NCBI GenBank assembly: GCA_017619255.1
Contig: JAFZSS010000042.1
Coordinates: 1-5,447 of the forward strand
From: Muribaculaceae bacterium
GTDB lineage: Bacteria; Bacteroidota; Bacteroidia; Bacteroidales; Muribaculaceae
Direction of reading: 5' to 3'
Length of the DNA stretch: 5,447 nucleotides
Below the pieces are notes generated by a model. It was not told where the DNA came from, ran no database searches, and worked only from the letters and a program-made list of their open reading frames with translations. Position 1 is the stretch's first letter, and every line of letters begins with the position of its first letter. Shown here piece by piece: positions 1 through 5,447 of this stretch. Made by a program: the position numbers and the translations under genes.

Positions 1-13
1 ATATTTGAAGTAG

Positions 14-81
14 TCTGTTTCAGTCGACAAAATTACAATAAAACCTTAACGCCACAAAATTTTTCCTCAATCTGTTTCGGT
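14..81. repeat. Two near-identical 11-bp direct repeats flanking the leftward promoter
   Basis: TCTGTTTCAGT at 14-24 and TCTGTTTCGGT at 71-81 agree at 10 of 11 positions. One copy lies upstream of the -33 box and the other near the expected transcription start of the promoter at 28-58. That arrangement would suit a regulator binding two sites, but two copies of 11 bp in a short stretch is weak evidence. The remainder of 1-104 shows no gene and no convincing terminator for the porin gene. Confidence 0.3.
28..58 (-). promoter_or_regulatory. Bacteroidetes-type promoter reading leftward out of the window
   Basis: Read on the minus strand, a -33 box TTTG (55-58) is followed after 19 bases by TAATTTTG (28-35), which matches the Bacteroidetes -7 consensus TAnnTTTG. 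The spacing is within the usual 19-21 bases. The predicted transcription start is around position 20-25, so the gene it serves begins beyond the left edge. The boxes and spacing are seen directly; activity is inferred. Similar boxes can arise by chance in AT-rich DNA, but the position, downstream of a finished gene in a non-coding stretch, supports it. Confidence 0.55.
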
Positions 82-104
82 AGTGCGGACCATCAGCTTG
101 TATA

Positions 105-2099
105 TCAGTTGACGAAGTTGACGCTGACACCGATTTGCAGTCTGGCGGGGTTGAGCGGATAGTGCGGCGTGGCGAAGTAGGCGCTGCCGCTTTTGAGCTT
201 CTGGTTGAAGTGGGTCCAGGCAACAAAGAAGCGCGCCTGCTTCATCTTGAAGTTGGCGTACAGGTTCATGATGGCAAAATCACCGCACTTCATTTCCTGC
301 TGGCTGTGGAAGGTCATCGTCGCGGGGCTGTAGGCTGGTGCGTAGTACTTGGTGTAGTAATTACAGTCCACGCCCAGTTGGGTATGCAGTACATGGGCGA
401 TTGTGAATCGGGCATACAGGTTACTGTAAACGGCAAACTTTGGTAGCGGCAATACTTCCTCGTTGCTGCTCGTCTGCAGTGTCACGCTGTTTTCCCAATT
501 GAACGCCTTGAAATGCAGGCCTTGGCGCCAACGGGCACTCAGTACATGGATGGCTCCGCCATGCTGGGCTGGCAGTCCGTCGGCATTCCAGTAGATATAG
601 TCGTTGAGGGTTTCATAGCCCACATTGACATTGGTCCATGAGAAGGGAATGTCCAGTTCGCCGCCTACGCGCACGCGTTTAGTCTTGGAGAAATCGTTGT
701 GCCACACATAGTGGTTGGACATGTAATTTTGGAGCAGATAAGGTGCCGACAGGTTTTTGAAATAGCCGTAGCCCTTGATGCTCACCGAGTCTCCCAGCAT
801 CCTGAAGCGTGTGGTCACATCACCTGTAATATCCACCTCGCCCGCAGCATCCCCGAGAACACCGAATTGTGCCGTGGCATTGTAGCGCAGCAGCGAGCCG
901 CGTTGTTTGGTCAACTGTCCGCCTAGCCACAGCAGGTTCTGCGTCTTGCTCTGCGGGATATCGACAGGCAACACATCCATTCCATCGGCCCAAACGATGC
1001 TGTCAGTGGGCACTTGAGTGAAACGCCTCACCTCGTGGGTGCCATAGACTGCGAATCCGAACTTGGCGTACTTGTTAAAGCCCTCGAGCATCGATACGCC
1101 CACGGTGTTGCGCAAGCGCCAGTAGCGGGTGCTTTCGTCGGTTCCGCCCAGGGCCAGATAAGTGTGGTCAAAGAATGTAGTGTCGGTCCAGCCCGACCCG
1201 TTCAGGAACTGGTGCTTGCCGTGCTTGAAGTCGAGCGTCCAAATAAAACTCGTCACCGGTACATAGGTGCGATCGATGATTGTGTCGGTTATGCTGTCAC
1301 GACGGTAACGGTAAAAGCCCACCTTGTATCGCTGATTCAGGTATAGTTGACTGCCTTCCAGATGGCTATGAGCATTGGTTAATAAGGTGGGGATGCTTTT
1401 GTTGTCCACCCGAGTCTCTCCGCCCTGCACTGCAGCGGGGTCGGTGATATAGCGGTCATCGGTGATACCGCCGCTCTCCTTGGTAGTGTAGTTGTAGTGG
1501 TTGAAGAAAGTCTGCAGCTCGTAACGGTCGCCCATGTGGGAGCCGAACAGACGCCATGTGAAGTCTTTGTCGGCTTGTTGGTCATAGGAGCCCTTAGAGT
1601 AGATGTAGTCGATGCCTCCACCCACTTGGGTCTTGCGGTTCACATTGCCCGAGAACTCCAGCTGAGTGCGGTCCAGGTTGCTGTATTTGTCACCGCCGGT
1701 GGAGTGGCTGAGCAGCGTCATGGGAATGCGTGTGTTATAGTAGCGCATCGTGCCCGTGTCATGCAGCCAGGCATCAATAGCGTCCTCAAAGAAGAACTCA
1801 CTTGTCACGGGGCGGTCAAAGAAAATCTGGTTCTGACCTGGCGCACCGTAGTTACCTGTGGTTACCCAAGCGTCGCTCACCATCGACGGCACCATCGTGC
1901 GGTGGTAATCCAGATGAATCGTGTCGATGGTCGAGGGGTAGTGCAGACCCAATGGTTCGCTCACGCTCCAGGCATAGGAGGGTTCCACGCGCTGTTTTTT
2001 AGTCTTGCTGGATTTAGAGTGTTCCTGCGTAAACTCCTGGGCCACCGCGATGTTCATCACGGCAGCCATCACCATCAATATGACCAATTTCTTTTTCAT
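105..2099 (-). CDS. Putative outer-membrane porin (Porin_10-like family)
   Basis: A 664-residue protein resembling the Bacteroidales 'putative porin' family (Pfam Porin_10), recognised from memory of family members. Residues 1-20 form a Sec signal peptide: KKK at 2-4, a hydrophobic core, and an AVA|Q cleavage site after A20, which fixes the start. A short Lys-rich stretch (about 27-38) precedes conserved family segments: YAWSVSEPLGL (42-52), the TTGNYGAPG region (80-88), FFFEDAIDAWL (102-112), YNTRIPMTLLSHSTGG (121-136) and GGITDDRYITDPA (210-222). The rest alternates polar and aromatic residues as in transmembrane beta strands, and the C-terminus, QIGVSVNFVN, resembles a final beta strand recognised by the BAM complex. 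The protein should sit in the outer membrane as a beta-barrel; the solute, if it is a pore, is unknown. No lipobox cysteine or TonB box was seen. It follows the acyltransferase gene by 47 bp on the same strand and may be partly co-transcribed with it. Intact, with no frameshift seen. Confidence 0.88.
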   Translation of the reverse strand: MKKKLVILMVMAAVMNIAVAQEFTQEHSKSSKTKKQRVEPSYAWSVSEPLGLHYPSTIDTIHLDYHRTMVPSMVSDAWVTTGNYGAPGQNQIFFDRPVTSEFFFEDAIDAWLHDTGTMRYYNTRIPMTLLSHSTGGDKYSNLDRTQLEFSGNVNRKTQVGGGIDYIYSKGSYDQQADKDFTWRLFGSHMGDRYELQTFFNHYNYTTKESGGITDDRYITDPAAVQGGETRVDNKSIPTLLTNAHSHLEGSQLYLNQRYKVGFYRYRRDSITDTIIDRTYVPVTSFIWTLDFKHGKHQFLNGSGWTDTTFFDHTYLALGGTDESTRYWRLRNTVGVSMLEGFNKYAKFGFAVYGTHEVRRFTQVPTDSIVWADGMDVLPVDIPQSKTQNLLWLGGQLTKQRGSLLRYNATAQFGVLGDAAGEVDITGDVTTRFRMLGDSVSIKGYGYFKNLSAPYLLQNYMSNHYVWHNDFSKTKRVRVGGELDIPFSWTNVNVGYETLNDYIYWNADGLPAQHGGAIHVLSARWRQGLHFKAFNWENSVTLQTSSNEEVLPLPKFAVYSNLYARFTIAHVLHTQLGVDCNYYTKYYAPAYSPATMTFHSQQEMKCGDFAIMNLYANFKMKQARFFVAWTHFNQKLKSGSAYFATPHYPLNPARLQIGVSVNFVN

Positions 2100-2104
2100 A
2101 GCAG

Positions 2105-2112
2105 CAAAGATA
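2105..2112 (-). promoter_or_regulatory. Candidate -7 box for the porin gene, five bases before its ATG
   Basis: On the minus strand TATCTTTG fits TAnnTTTG exactly and ends five bases before the porin start codon. No convincing TTTG or TTG lies 19-21 bases upstream; that interval is A-rich with no match. If used, transcription would start at or within a few bases of the ATG, giving a leaderless or near-leaderless mRNA. It may instead be incidental, with the porin read from the acyltransferase promoter, since no terminator lies in the 47-bp gap. Confidence 0.45.
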
Positions 2113-2146
2113 TGCTTTTTAGTTTTTTGCTATAGGCATTCAGTGA

Positions 2147-3184
2147 TTAACTCTTGCGTGCACCGAAGAGCCAATGAGCCAACCACGGGCTCAGCCTGAT
2201 GATTTCGCTGAATAACAGGCACACCGCGATAATGATGATGGCGAGAACTGAGCTAGTCAATGCTTCAATGATAGGTATCGGGTGGTCACGGAACAGAGTG
2301 ATGAAATTCAAGTTTGTGGGCAGGAAGAAGTAATGGAGAAGGTAAATGTCAAGCGTGCGGCGGCCCACATACTGCATTGTGCGCCCCAAGGCGGTTTCGC
2401 GCGAGAACACGGCCTGCTTTTTGCGGAAGAAGGAGAACACGATGGCGATTCCAGTGAGTGACAGCATCAGTGAAACTGATCTGGCATAGACTGGCAAGAC
2501 ATCGCCAAAGGCATTCACCAGCAGGTAGAAGCTAATGCATGCAGCTAGTAGCCATTTATTGTCCAGCCACTGCTGCAATCTTGAATAGTATTGTCGTGCC
2601 AGCGTGCCTAGCACCATGAAGATGAAATAGCACCAATGCTGCACGCCCAACAACGATATCACATTGTCGATGGTTTGATTATTGGCGGTCATCTGCAGGT
2701 TGCACTCACGGTAAAATACCAAGCCTATAACCACGAGGATTATGCGCGACCACCACTGGCGCACACAAAACCGGACTAAAGCGTAGAATACAAAGAACTC
2801 CAGCAGTGAAAGAGTGAACCAATAGCCTCCTTTGTATTTATCCAGCAAACCGTTTGATAGCGGTATGCCTTGGAGGTGAAGGAAGATAAAGAAGAAGATG
2901 AACGGGCTGATCAATTGCACGGGAATCTTTTTCTTGAAGAACCTGAAGATGTGCCGTGCATTCCACTCCACACCCTCCTTGTAGAGTACAAAACCACTGA
3001 TAAAGAAAAACATGGGCATCCTGATCTGCAACAAGTACTCATGCACCGAGATGCCCTTACCCACGACACCCCAACAGAAGTTGGCCACATGCTCCAGCAC
3101 GACCAAAAACATCGTGAATCCACGCAGTGCATCGATGTACCCGATGCGCTGGCTCTTGTTTGCAGGGGTGATGACCTCTTTCAT
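2147..3184 (-). CDS. Acyltransferase-3 family integral membrane protein
   Basis: A 345-residue multi-pass inner-membrane protein of the acyltransferase-3 family, whose members usually move acetyl or other acyl groups onto sugars of surface polysaccharides, lipopolysaccharide or other envelope molecules. Family marks are visible in order: the first-helix motif with R21-G22 and H32 (YIDALRGFTMFLVVLEH), where Arg and His are the residues expected to be essential; R55-M-P followed by FFFISGF (59-65); GYWFTLSLLEFFVFY (120-134), matching the common WF-x-L segment; and the late motif GRRTLDIYLLHYFFLP (274-289). About ten hydrophobic segments are spread along the chain, and the length is normal for a stand-alone family member without an SGNH domain. 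The start at 3184 leaves a short cytoplasmic N-terminus before the first helix, and a promoter sits about 25 bases upstream; no strong Shine-Dalgarno is present, only AAGAAG. No glycosyltransferases are adjacent, so the substrate cannot be named. Base composition appears lower in G+C than the flanking genes. Confidence 0.88.
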   Translation of the reverse strand: MKEVITPANKSQRIGYIDALRGFTMFLVVLEHVANFCWGVVGKGISVHEYLLQIRMPMFFFISGFVLYKEGVEWNARHIFRFFKKKIPVQLISPFIFFFIFLHLQGIPLSNGLLDKYKGGYWFTLSLLEFFVFYALVRFCVRQWWSRIILVVIGLVFYRECNLQMTANNQTIDNVISLLGVQHWCYFIFMVLGTLARQYYSRLQQWLDNKWLLAACISFYLLVNAFGDVLPVYARSVSLMLSLTGIAIVFSFFRKKQAVFSRETALGRTMQYVGRRTLDIYLLHYFFLPTNLNFITLFRDHPIPIIEALTSSVLAIIIIAVCLLFSEIIRLSPWLAHWLFGARKS

Positions 3185-3209
3185 TGAATGAATCTTCTTA
3201 ATTGAGTGG

Positions 3210-3241
3210 CAAAGTTACGCATTTATTCTTGTATCGCCAAA
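3210..3241 (-). promoter_or_regulatory. Bacteroidetes-type promoter for the acyltransferase gene
   Basis: On the minus strand, TTTG (3238-3241) is followed after 20 bases by TAACTTTG (3210-3217), fitting the -33/-7 consensus of the Bacteroidetes primary sigma factor. Transcription should begin near 3202-3207, leaving a leader of roughly 20 bases before the ATG at 3184. The -33 box overlaps the T-tract of the terminator of the preceding gene. This is the best promoter in the window because consensus, spacing and distance to a start codon all agree. Confidence 0.7.
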
Positions 3242-3282
3242 AAACATCAAGACTTGCCCCTCAACAGGGGTAAGTCTCGATG
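3239..3282 (-). terminator. Intrinsic terminator after the PII-like gene
   Basis: On the minus strand a 17-base arm (3282 to 3266) pairs with a 17-base arm (3261 to 3245) around the four-base loop GTTG. There is a single A-C mismatch and one G-U pair, and the core is four consecutive C-G pairs. Six T residues (3244 to 3239) follow the stem directly. This is a textbook rho-independent terminator, 28 bases beyond the stop codon of the PII-like gene, and it ends the efflux-pump transcript. The plus-strand reading also folds but has no T-tract and no gene to terminate. Confidence 0.85.
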
Positions 3283-3310
3283 AAAAAGCTGCAGTTGGGA
3301 GATTCCTGTT

Positions 3311-3604
3311 TTAGATGGTGCGTTCTACAGGCAGCACAAAGGCGCGGAGACCCAGCTTGGGTGTTGCCACATCCATCTCGTGCAGTTTCTCGAGTATGCC
3401 GTCCACACGGCTCTCGTCGACCACGGTCAGGATGGCCGAGGCGATGGATGGCCAGGCATGGGTGGCATAGTGAGGCTCGCCGTTTTTTGTGCCTCGACCC
3501 TGCACCTCGCGCCAGCTGGTGAAGCCTCGGCAGTTGAGCCTCTGCAACATCTCGATGATGCGCTCATAATAGGCCTCATCAAAGGCTATAAATATCGCTT
3601 TCAT
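3311..3604 (-). CDS. Small PII-like (ferredoxin-fold) protein next to an RND pump
   Basis: A 97-residue soluble protein that resembles PII signal proteins in layout but is not a classical GlnB/GlnK. Visible PII-like elements are an N-terminal beta strand and helix (MKAIFIA, then 9-23), the R26-G27-F-T turn, a second strand leading to QGRG (35-38), a strand at 56-63 followed by D-E-S-R-V-D and a helix (66-77), and a C-terminal GLRAFVLPVE (85-94) close to the GKIFVLPVE ending of true PII. Differences are a shortened T-loop region (39-54) without the uridylylated Tyr context and no C-terminal RTGE. H45, H49, W51 and C25 lie in or near that loop. By analogy with PII-like proteins beside transporters it may sense a small molecule or ion and regulate the pump; that is inference. 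It lies 48 bp after the efflux permease and is likely co-transcribed. The start is preceded by a run of A residues instead of a Shine-Dalgarno. Close relatives in Bacteroidales are, as I recall, mostly annotated hypothetical. Confidence 0.75.
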   Translation of the reverse strand: MKAIFIAFDEAYYERIIEMLQRLNCRGFTSWREVQGRGTKNGEPHYATHAWPSIASAILTVVDESRVDGILEKLHEMDVATPKLGLRAFVLPVERTI

Positions 3605-3612
3605 ATCATTTT

Positions 3613-3647
3613 TTTTTAGTTTCTAGTTTTTAGTTCCTAGTCCTTAG
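3613..3647. repeat. Five tandem 7-bp units between the efflux and PII-like genes
   Basis: On the plus strand, five successive heptamers each end in TAG: TTTTTAG, TTTCTAG, TTTTTAG, TTCCTAG and TCCTTAG, in exact 7-base register. On the minus strand each unit reads CTA followed by four purines, giving a TAA or TAG every seven bases. Since 7 is not a multiple of 3, there are stop codons in all six frames. The units fill nearly the whole 48-bp gap, and the A-rich end abuts the start of the PII-like gene, where it may act as an A-rich translation leader. Function is not known. Confidence 0.75.
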
Positions 3648-3652
3648 TTGAC

Positions 3653-5447
3653 TCACTTCTTATTCTTAGCAAGTTCCTTGCTGTGTTGCTTGCGGGTGCG
3701 GCGGATGCCGGTCAACGCAAAGATGGTGTACATCGTGGGCACAAACAACAGGGTCATCAGGGTGGACATGGCAAGACCGCCGATAACGGCGATACCCATG
3801 GGGCGCCACATCTCACTGCCGACACCGGTGCCGACGGCCATGGGCACCATACCCAAGATAGTGGTCAACGATGTCATGAGCACGGGACGCAAACGCGAGT
3901 GACCGCCGTGGATTACGGCGCGGCGGATACTCATGCCTCGCTCGCGGTTCAGGTTGATGTAGTCGATGAGCACGATACCGTTTTTCACCACGATACCAAT
4001 CAGCATGATACCGCCAATCATCGACATCACATTCAGGTTGGTGCGCGTCAATAGCAGGATGAGCACGATGCCCGAGAAGGCGAACATAATTGATGTCATG
4101 ATAATCGCGGGATAGGTGAACGACTCAAACTGACCTGCCATGACGATGTAAACGAGCAGGATGATGAGCAATCCCAGAGTTGCCAGGTCGCGGAACGAAT
4201 CCTGCTGGTCCTCGTAGCTACCGCTCAGCTCAATGAACACGTCACCAGGCTTATCCATCTTGTCGATCAACGGCTGGGCGTCGGCGATGACCTCACTCAT
4301 GGCGCGGTCCTGGATAACGGTCGATACGGTGATGATGCGCTCACGGTCTTTACGCTCGATGGTGGGCGGGTTGAAGCGCTCGACCACGGTGCCCACCTCC
4401 TTGAGGCGCACGCCCTGGCCCATTGCATTGTAGAGCATGATGTTCTCGATATCAGTAATGCTGCGACGATGTTCGGGGTCATACATCACCTTGATGTCAT
4501 ATTCCATACCGTCCTCACGGAAGTAACTGGCTGTAGTACCGTTGATGCGGCTACGCAAGGCACTGGCTGCGCTGCTCAGGTTCAGACCATACAGTGCCAG
4601 TTTCTCGCGGTCAAAGTCCACATGATACTCGGGTTGGTAGTCACTGCGGCTGATATTGATGTCGGCAGCGCCGGGAATGGTTTCGAGGATGCGTTTCAGG
4701 CGTTGGGCCACGCTATCGGTCTTGGCGAAGTCATAACCGTAGATTTCGTAGTCCAGCGTGCTCTGTCCGCTCATGCCACCACCGCGAGAGCCACCCACAT
4801 TGACGAGGGCCTTCTTCAGTTCAGGATAGTTCTTCAAGTCCTCACGCATCATGCCGGCAATCTCGGTGATGCCGCGCTTGCGCTCGTTAGCCTTGCTGAG
4901 CATGATGTTCATCGAGATGATGTGCGAACCGTTGCTCTGCATCGAGGCATACATGTTGTCGCTACCTGCTTGGCCGACGGTATAGTTGAATGATTTGATT
5001 TCAGGATATTTCTCGGTCCATTCCTTGTAGATGCGTTGACTCACATCCTTGGCGAGGTCAACACGGCTGCCGATGGGTAACTCGAGCGAAACACCCAGAC
5101 GGCCGTTATCGTTGGTGGGGAAGAACTCGGTGCCGATGAACTTCATCAGGAAGATGGACGCCACAAATACGCCCAAGGCTGTCGCCGTGGTAATCCACCG
5201 GTGAGCGACGCACTTGTCAAGCACCTTGGCATAGAAGTCATCGATCTTATTGAGCACCTTGAGAATCGGGCCATAGACTTTTTGGAAAATCTTGGTATCG
5301 CCCACATTGAGCCTGAGCAACCGCGAACACAGCATCGGCGTCAACATCAAGGCGCAGATGAGTGACAGAATCATCATGATGGTCACCATCCAACCCAACT
5401 GCTTGAACAGCACACCGGTCATACCGGTTACCAGCGTCAGCGGGAAG
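3653..5447 (-). CDS. RND multidrug efflux permease, AcrB/HAE1-like (C-terminal 597 residues, 5' truncated by window)
   Basis: The inner-membrane subunit of a tripartite proton-driven efflux pump; partners (a periplasmic adaptor and an outer-membrane channel) are not in the window and would be expected upstream. The frame stays open to the right edge, and the first visible residues (FPLTLVTGMTGVLFKQ) match the loop before transmembrane helix 6, near AcrB residue 453, so about 450 residues are missing. Numbering from the edge: helix 6 at about 19-43, helix 7 at 86-103, the conserved GTEFFPTNDNGR (105-116), the second periplasmic porter and docking region (about 116-420), including a Gly-rich segment GGSRGGG (218-224), then helices 8-12 (about 422-580). 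K488 in VVKNGIVLIDY corresponds to the helix-10 lysine (K940 in AcrB) of the proton relay; the paired aspartates of helix 4 are outside the window. LRPVLMTSLTTILGMVPMAVG (519-539) is a family hallmark. The features favour a drug-type (HAE1) over a heavy-metal pump, but substrates cannot be read from sequence. The tail ends in a Lys-rich stretch, normal for the family. Confidence 0.93.
   Translation of the reverse strand, partial: FPLTLVTGMTGVLFKQLGWMVTIMMILSLICALMLTPMLCSRLLRLNVGDTKIFQKVYGPILKVLNKIDDFYAKVLDKCVAHRWITTATALGVFVASIFLMKFIGTEFFPTNDNGRLGVSLELPIGSRVDLAKDVSQRIYKEWTEKYPEIKSFNYTVGQAGSDNMYASMQSNGSHIISMNIMLSKANERKRGITEIAGMMREDLKNYPELKKALVNVGGSRGGGMSGQSTLDYEIYGYDFAKTDSVAQRLKRILETIPGAADINISRSDYQPEYHVDFDREKLALYGLNLSSAASALRSRINGTTASYFREDGMEYDIKVMYDPEHRRSITDIENIMLYNAMGQGVRLKEVGTVVERFNPPTIERKDRERIITVSTVIQDRAMSEVIADAQPLIDKMDKPGDVFIELSGSYEDQQDSFRDLATLGLLIILLVYIVMAGQFESFTYPAIIMTSIMFAFSGIVLILLLTRTNLNVMSMIGGIMLIGIVVKNGIVLIDYINLNRERGMSIRRAVIHGGHSRLRPVLMTSLTTILGMVPMAVGTGVGSEMWRPMGIAVIGGLAMSTLMTLLFVPTMYTIFALTGIRRTRKQHSKELAKNKK

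Noticed and set aside
20..226. A 68-codon minus-strand frame running past the porin stop
   Set aside because: Most of it overlaps the conserved C-terminal strands of the porin in another frame; the product is Ser/Thr/Pro-rich with no domain and no start signal.
1497..2135. A 212-codon open frame on the plus strand
   Set aside because: It lies antisense across the N-terminal third of the porin gene, which has a clear signal peptide and family motifs. The plus-strand product is rich in His/Val/Arg, with no recognisable domain, as expected for a shadow in G+C-rich DNA.
2151..2170. Inverted repeat CTCTT...AAGAG near the end of the acyltransferase gene
   Set aside because: Only five pairs with mismatches inside and no T-tract after it; it overlaps coding sequence and does not qualify as a terminator.
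3601..3609. A two-codon frame (ATG ATA TGA) on the minus strand whose stop overlaps the ATG of the PII-like gene
   Set aside because: The start-stop overlap looks like translational coupling, but a two-codon frame in an A/T-rich leader is easily due to chance and there is no ribosome site for it.
4469..4993. A 174-codon open frame on the plus strand
   Set aside because: It is antisense to the conserved periplasmic region of the efflux permease; its Ala/Val/His-rich product and lack of a promoter or family match point to a shadow frame.
5420..5422. ATG codon as the start of the efflux permease
   Set aside because: The frame stays open upstream to the window edge, and the residues before it (FPLTLVTG) match the family, so this Met is internal and the gene is truncated by the window.

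Overview
The window looks like chromosomal DNA from a member of Bacteroidota, most likely the order Bacteroidales (gut or oral Prevotellaceae, Muribaculaceae or a relative; the sequence does not settle which). The evidence is a putative porin of a Bacteroidales-type family, promoter-like boxes matching the Bacteroidetes consensus TAnnTTTG with an upstream TTTG, and gene starts without clear Shine-Dalgarno sites but with A-rich leaders. All four protein genes lie on the minus strand, so the window is transcribed from right to left.

Right part (3311-5447): the C-terminal 597 residues of an RND-type multidrug efflux permease (AcrB/HAE1-like) run off the right edge. A 48-bp gap follows, holding five 7-bp repeat units, and then a 97-residue PII-like protein. 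The two genes look co-transcribed: no promoter box is visible between them, and a strong intrinsic terminator (3239-3282) follows the small gene. The sequence-supported pairing of an efflux pump with a small PII-like protein is the most interesting feature here.

Left part (105-3184): a second transcription unit begins at a good Bacteroidetes-type promoter (3210-3241) whose -33 box lies inside the T-tract of the preceding terminator. It encodes an acyltransferase-3 family membrane protein of unknown substrate. After 47 bp comes a 664-residue outer-membrane putative porin with a signal peptide. The porin has its own TAnnTTTG box five bases before the ATG, so it may be made both by read-through and from a nearly leaderless transcript. 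Downstream of the porin, 104 bp hold another good leftward promoter that should serve a gene beyond the left edge.

Taken together this is a cell-envelope neighbourhood: export of toxic compounds, modification of a glycan or lipid, and an outer-membrane channel. No gene is broken, and I see no mobile element, RNA gene or CRISPR array. No intergenic stretch exceeds 126 bp. I do not see a clearly new multi-gene system; the findings are moderate leads.
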